Origin: SM23-62 sp964575235
GTDB taxonomy: Bacteria > Bacteroidota > Bacteroidia > Bacteroidales > SM23-62
Length of the DNA stretch: 7,902 nt
Direction of reading: 5' to 3'
NCBI GenBank assembly: GCA_964575235.1
Contig: CAZNQG010000133.1
Span: 1-7,902, forward strand
This document shows, piece after piece, positions 5,998 to 7,902 of the stretch. A program made the translations under genes and the position numbers. Each line of letters begins with the position of its first letter. Within the stretch, counting starts at the first letter, position 1. The notes beneath the pieces were generated by a model. That model ran no database searches. It worked only from the letters and a program-made list of their open reading frames with translations, and was not told the origin of the DNA.

Positions 5998-7902
5998 TCA
6001 TTCGCCCCGGTTGAAGCGGTGGCCGATTTCCTCGATGAGATCCAGGAACTTTTTAAGCAGCCGGAAATAGAGTACCAGGTACAGGACTACGGACATGAAC
6101 CAGATCACGATGACGTTGACGGCAAATGTGCTGTAGTAGTGCCCGAAAACCTGCTTGCGCGGAGCGTAGAACTGCGCCTTGATGAACCGGTGTGTCGGGT
6201 CAAGGTAGATCGGGTTGCTCTTCTGGTATAGCCTGTCCTTGTATTGCATGATCGACTCAATGCGGGTTGAGCTTCGGTTCTTGACGAAGTCCTCAAGGGT
6301 TTCGTTGTTATGCTCATGCTTGGTTTTAAAATAAAGGGCTGTAGACTCCTCATCTTTCCGGAGCTCGTTGGTCAGCTTATCCTTTTCGGCGTTTGCCTTG
6401 TTGTATAACTTGATGTTGTACCGCTTGATCTTATTGATATATTCCCGGACGGCATCCAGGGTCTCCAGCGTATAATTTCCCGGTGTGAGTTCATCCAGCC
6501 GGTTGAATGGGATCATGGAATTATGCTTGAGCTCTTCGCGGATCTCATTTTGCAGAACCTTCAGGTTCGTACGGACCGTTTCGCTGTTTTCTTCGCTGTT
6601 GCGGTACCGTTCGATGTAATTCACCTTGTTGTCCAGGTCCGTGCACCAGTAATCCCGCCGGTATGCCGCATCGCTCATGGCCTTGTCGTACATATAAAAC
6701 TGGGACTGGAAGTCGTTGTTAATGAACTCGTAGGTGGCCAGGGCTTCGTAGGCCCAGCGTGCCGTGATGATCTCACCGTACCAAGGGATGCTGGTCGGGG
6801 AGGCGATCTTCGGATTGATGTTCTCGTATTTTACGATGATCCCGCTGAGCAGTATCTGGGGAATAACCAGGAAGGGGATCAGTATGTAGATGGTGACCAC
6901 GGTTTTGAAACTGTCGGAGATCACCAGTCCCATGACGTTGGAAGAAACCCAGGCCGAGAAAAGAACCAGCCAGTATTGCCAGTACATTCCCTTGATCTCC
7001 ATGATGGTGTTCCCGATGATGACAAAGGTGAATGCCTGTATGGCTGAGATAACCATCAAAACGGCAACCTTCGACATAAGGTAGGAAGACCAGCTCAGGT
7101 TCAGGAAGGCCTCCCGCTTTTTGATCTTACGGTCTTTGATGATCTCCTCTGCGCTTACCGTCAATCCCATGAATATGGCTACGATCACGGCCATGAAGAT
7201 GTAGACCGGAAGATTGGAATTGCCTTCCAGGGTGTACCCGTGGACGTTCGTAACGTTCACGTTGTAGTACTTGATGATGTATGCCAGACCCAGGGCAAGA
7301 ACCGGCGCCTCGAGGAAATTGATCATCAGGTACTGGGTATTGGCCAGTTTGGAAAGTACATCCCGCTTTACAAAAATCAGGAATTGGATTAGTTGGCTGG
7401 GGATCTTGAAGGAGATCTTGGGGATCTTGGTGTGTTCCTGCACCTCCCTTGCATTGCCCAGTCCGGCTTGTACATAATGGTCATGCCACTCCGTCGGGGA
7501 TATCTTCCTGATTTTGGTGGTTTTGCCGTATTCATCGAGTACGTTCGATTCCACGATGTTGAAGATCTGCTCTGGGTTGACGTTGCCGCAGACATGGCAT
7601 TCGCTCTCATTCCAGTTCGCGTGGTGTATCTTCTCCTTGAAGTAGATGATGGAATCGATGGGGTCCCCGTTGTAGATCAGCCATCCGCCCGTATCCAGTA
7701 TGATCATGTTGTCGAACATCTTAAAAATGTCGGAAGAGGGCTGGTGTATGACCACGAATACAAGGGCGCCTTTCAGGGCAAGTTCCTTCAGCAGGTCCAT
7801 GATGTTCTCCGAGTCACGCGAAGAAAGGCCGGAAGTGGGTTCATCCAGGAATAGTACGGAGGGTTCACGGATCAGTTCCAGGGCGATGTTGAGTCGTTTG
7901 CG
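5998..7902 (-). CDS. ABCG-like ABC transporter, ATPase end plus membrane domain; N-terminal part outside window
   Basis: This is the C-terminal 634 residues of a half-transporter in which the nucleotide-binding domain precedes the membrane domain, as in the ABCG group. The frame is open to the right edge, so the start and the Walker A loop lie outside. Numbering from the edge: the tail of the ABC signature (RKRLNIALEL, 1-10), Walker B LFLDEP (17-22), a D-loop SGLSSRD (24-30) with serine where ABCG proteins usually have aspartate, and the switch histidine in VVIHQPS (H53). A linker contains CHVC (102-105). Six membrane segments follow at about 191-212, 232-250, 274-298, 307-330, 335-357 and 589-614. 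Between segments 5 and 6 lies a loop of about 230 residues, rich in charged residues and predicted helix, which should face the periplasm. The protein ends in a basic amphipathic tail. Substrate and direction of transport are unknown. The ATG at 7800 is internal. It converges with siaC-like across the terminator. Confidence 0.9.
   Translation of the reverse strand, partial: RKRLNIALELIREPSVLFLDEPTSGLSSRDSENIMDLLKELALKGALVFVVIHQPSSDIFKMFDNMIILDTGGWLIYNGDPIDSIIYFKEKIHHANWNESECHVCGNVNPEQIFNIVESNVLDEYGKTTKIRKISPTEWHDHYVQAGLGNAREVQEHTKIPKISFKIPSQLIQFLIFVKRDVLSKLANTQYLMINFLEAPVLALGLAYIIKYYNVNVTNVHGYTLEGNSNLPVYIFMAVIVAIFMGLTVSAEEIIKDRKIKKREAFLNLSWSSYLMSKVAVLMVISAIQAFTFVIIGNTIMEIKGMYWQYWLVLFSAWVSSNVMGLVISDSFKTVVTIYILIPFLVIPQILLSGIIVKYENINPKIASPTSIPWYGEIITARWAYEALATYEFINNDFQSQFYMYDKAMSDAAYRRDYWCTDLDNKVNYIERYRNSEENSETVRTNLKVLQNEIREELKHNSMIPFNRLDELTPGNYTLETLDAVREYINKIKRYNIKLYNKANAEKDKLTNELRKDEESTALYFKTKHEHNNETLEDFVKNRSSTRIESIMQYKDRLYQKSNPIYLDPTHRFIKAQFYAPRKQVFGHYYSTFAVNVIVIWFMSVVLYLVLYFRLLKKFLDLIEEIGHRFNRGE

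Noticed and set aside
5983..6231. Plus-strand open frame of 82 codons beginning in the terminator
   Set aside because: Its first codons lie in the hairpin and T run, and the rest is antisense to the end of the ABC gene, so it is a shadow frame.
6523..7047. Plus-strand open frame of 174 codons opposite the ABC gene
   Set aside because: It is antisense to the membrane domain, whose hydrophobic segments and ABCG features are clear. It has no ribosome site and no recognisable domain.
7402..7432. Short direct repeats of a GATCTTG-like unit
   Set aside because: They fall in the coding sequence for repeated Lys-Ile-Pro/Ser residues (KIPKISFKIPS) of the ABC linker and have too few copies to suggest a repeat element.
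7393..7854. Plus-strand open frame of 153 codons opposite the ABC ATPase end
   Set aside because: The minus strand here encodes Walker B, the D-loop and the switch histidine. The plus frame is a mirror of that coding pattern.

Overview
The window looks like chromosomal DNA from a member of the Bacteroidota. Three things suggest this: a strong match to the Bacteroidota sigma-ABfr promoter pattern (TTTG, 18 bases, TATATTTG) in the only sizeable plus-strand intergenic gap; a SiaB-like/SiaC-like (DUF6272/DUF1987) gene pair typical of that phylum; and a very large ABCG-like ABC protein of a Bacteroidota type. I cannot place it below phylum. No rRNA, tRNA, CRISPR array, insertion sequence or phage gene was found.

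Positions 1-4789 hold five plus-strand genes packed tightly together. They are the 3' part of guaA (GMP synthase), an exported PDZ-S41 C-terminal processing protease, a PnuC-type vitamin transporter, a NadR-type ribosylnicotinamide kinase without an adenylyltransferase domain, and an RlmL-type THUMP-domain RNA methyltransferase. From the protease onward, gaps are 3 bases, a 20-base overlap and 1 base, so protease-pnuC-kinase-methyltransferase is probably one transcription unit. PnuC and the kinase make a coherent step: uptake of nicotinamide riboside and its trapping by phosphorylation for NAD synthesis.

Positions 4790-4970 are an AT-rich intergenic region carrying the promoter. It drives a two-gene cassette at 4971-5936, siaB-like then siaC-like. 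SiaB-like is a GHKL-fold protein with a recognisable N-box and glycine-rich box. SiaC-like keeps the YFNTSSSK phospho-acceptor segment, with the threonine at residue 68. In Pseudomonas the equivalent kinase/phosphoprotein pair controls a diguanylate cyclase with the help of a PP2C-type phosphatase; neither partner is encoded here, so the output is unknown. The cassette is visibly lower in GC than its neighbours.

A strong hairpin terminator at 5964-5996 separates the cassette from a convergent minus-strand gene (5998 to beyond 7902). That gene encodes the C-terminal 634 residues of an ABCG-like ABC transporter: the end of the nucleotide-binding domain, a CHVC-containing linker, six predicted membrane segments, and an unusually large (about 230 residue) charged, helical loop between segments 5 and 6.

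Most of the window is housekeeping sequence. The parts most worth following up are the orphan SiaB/SiaC module and the loop and linker of the ABC protein.
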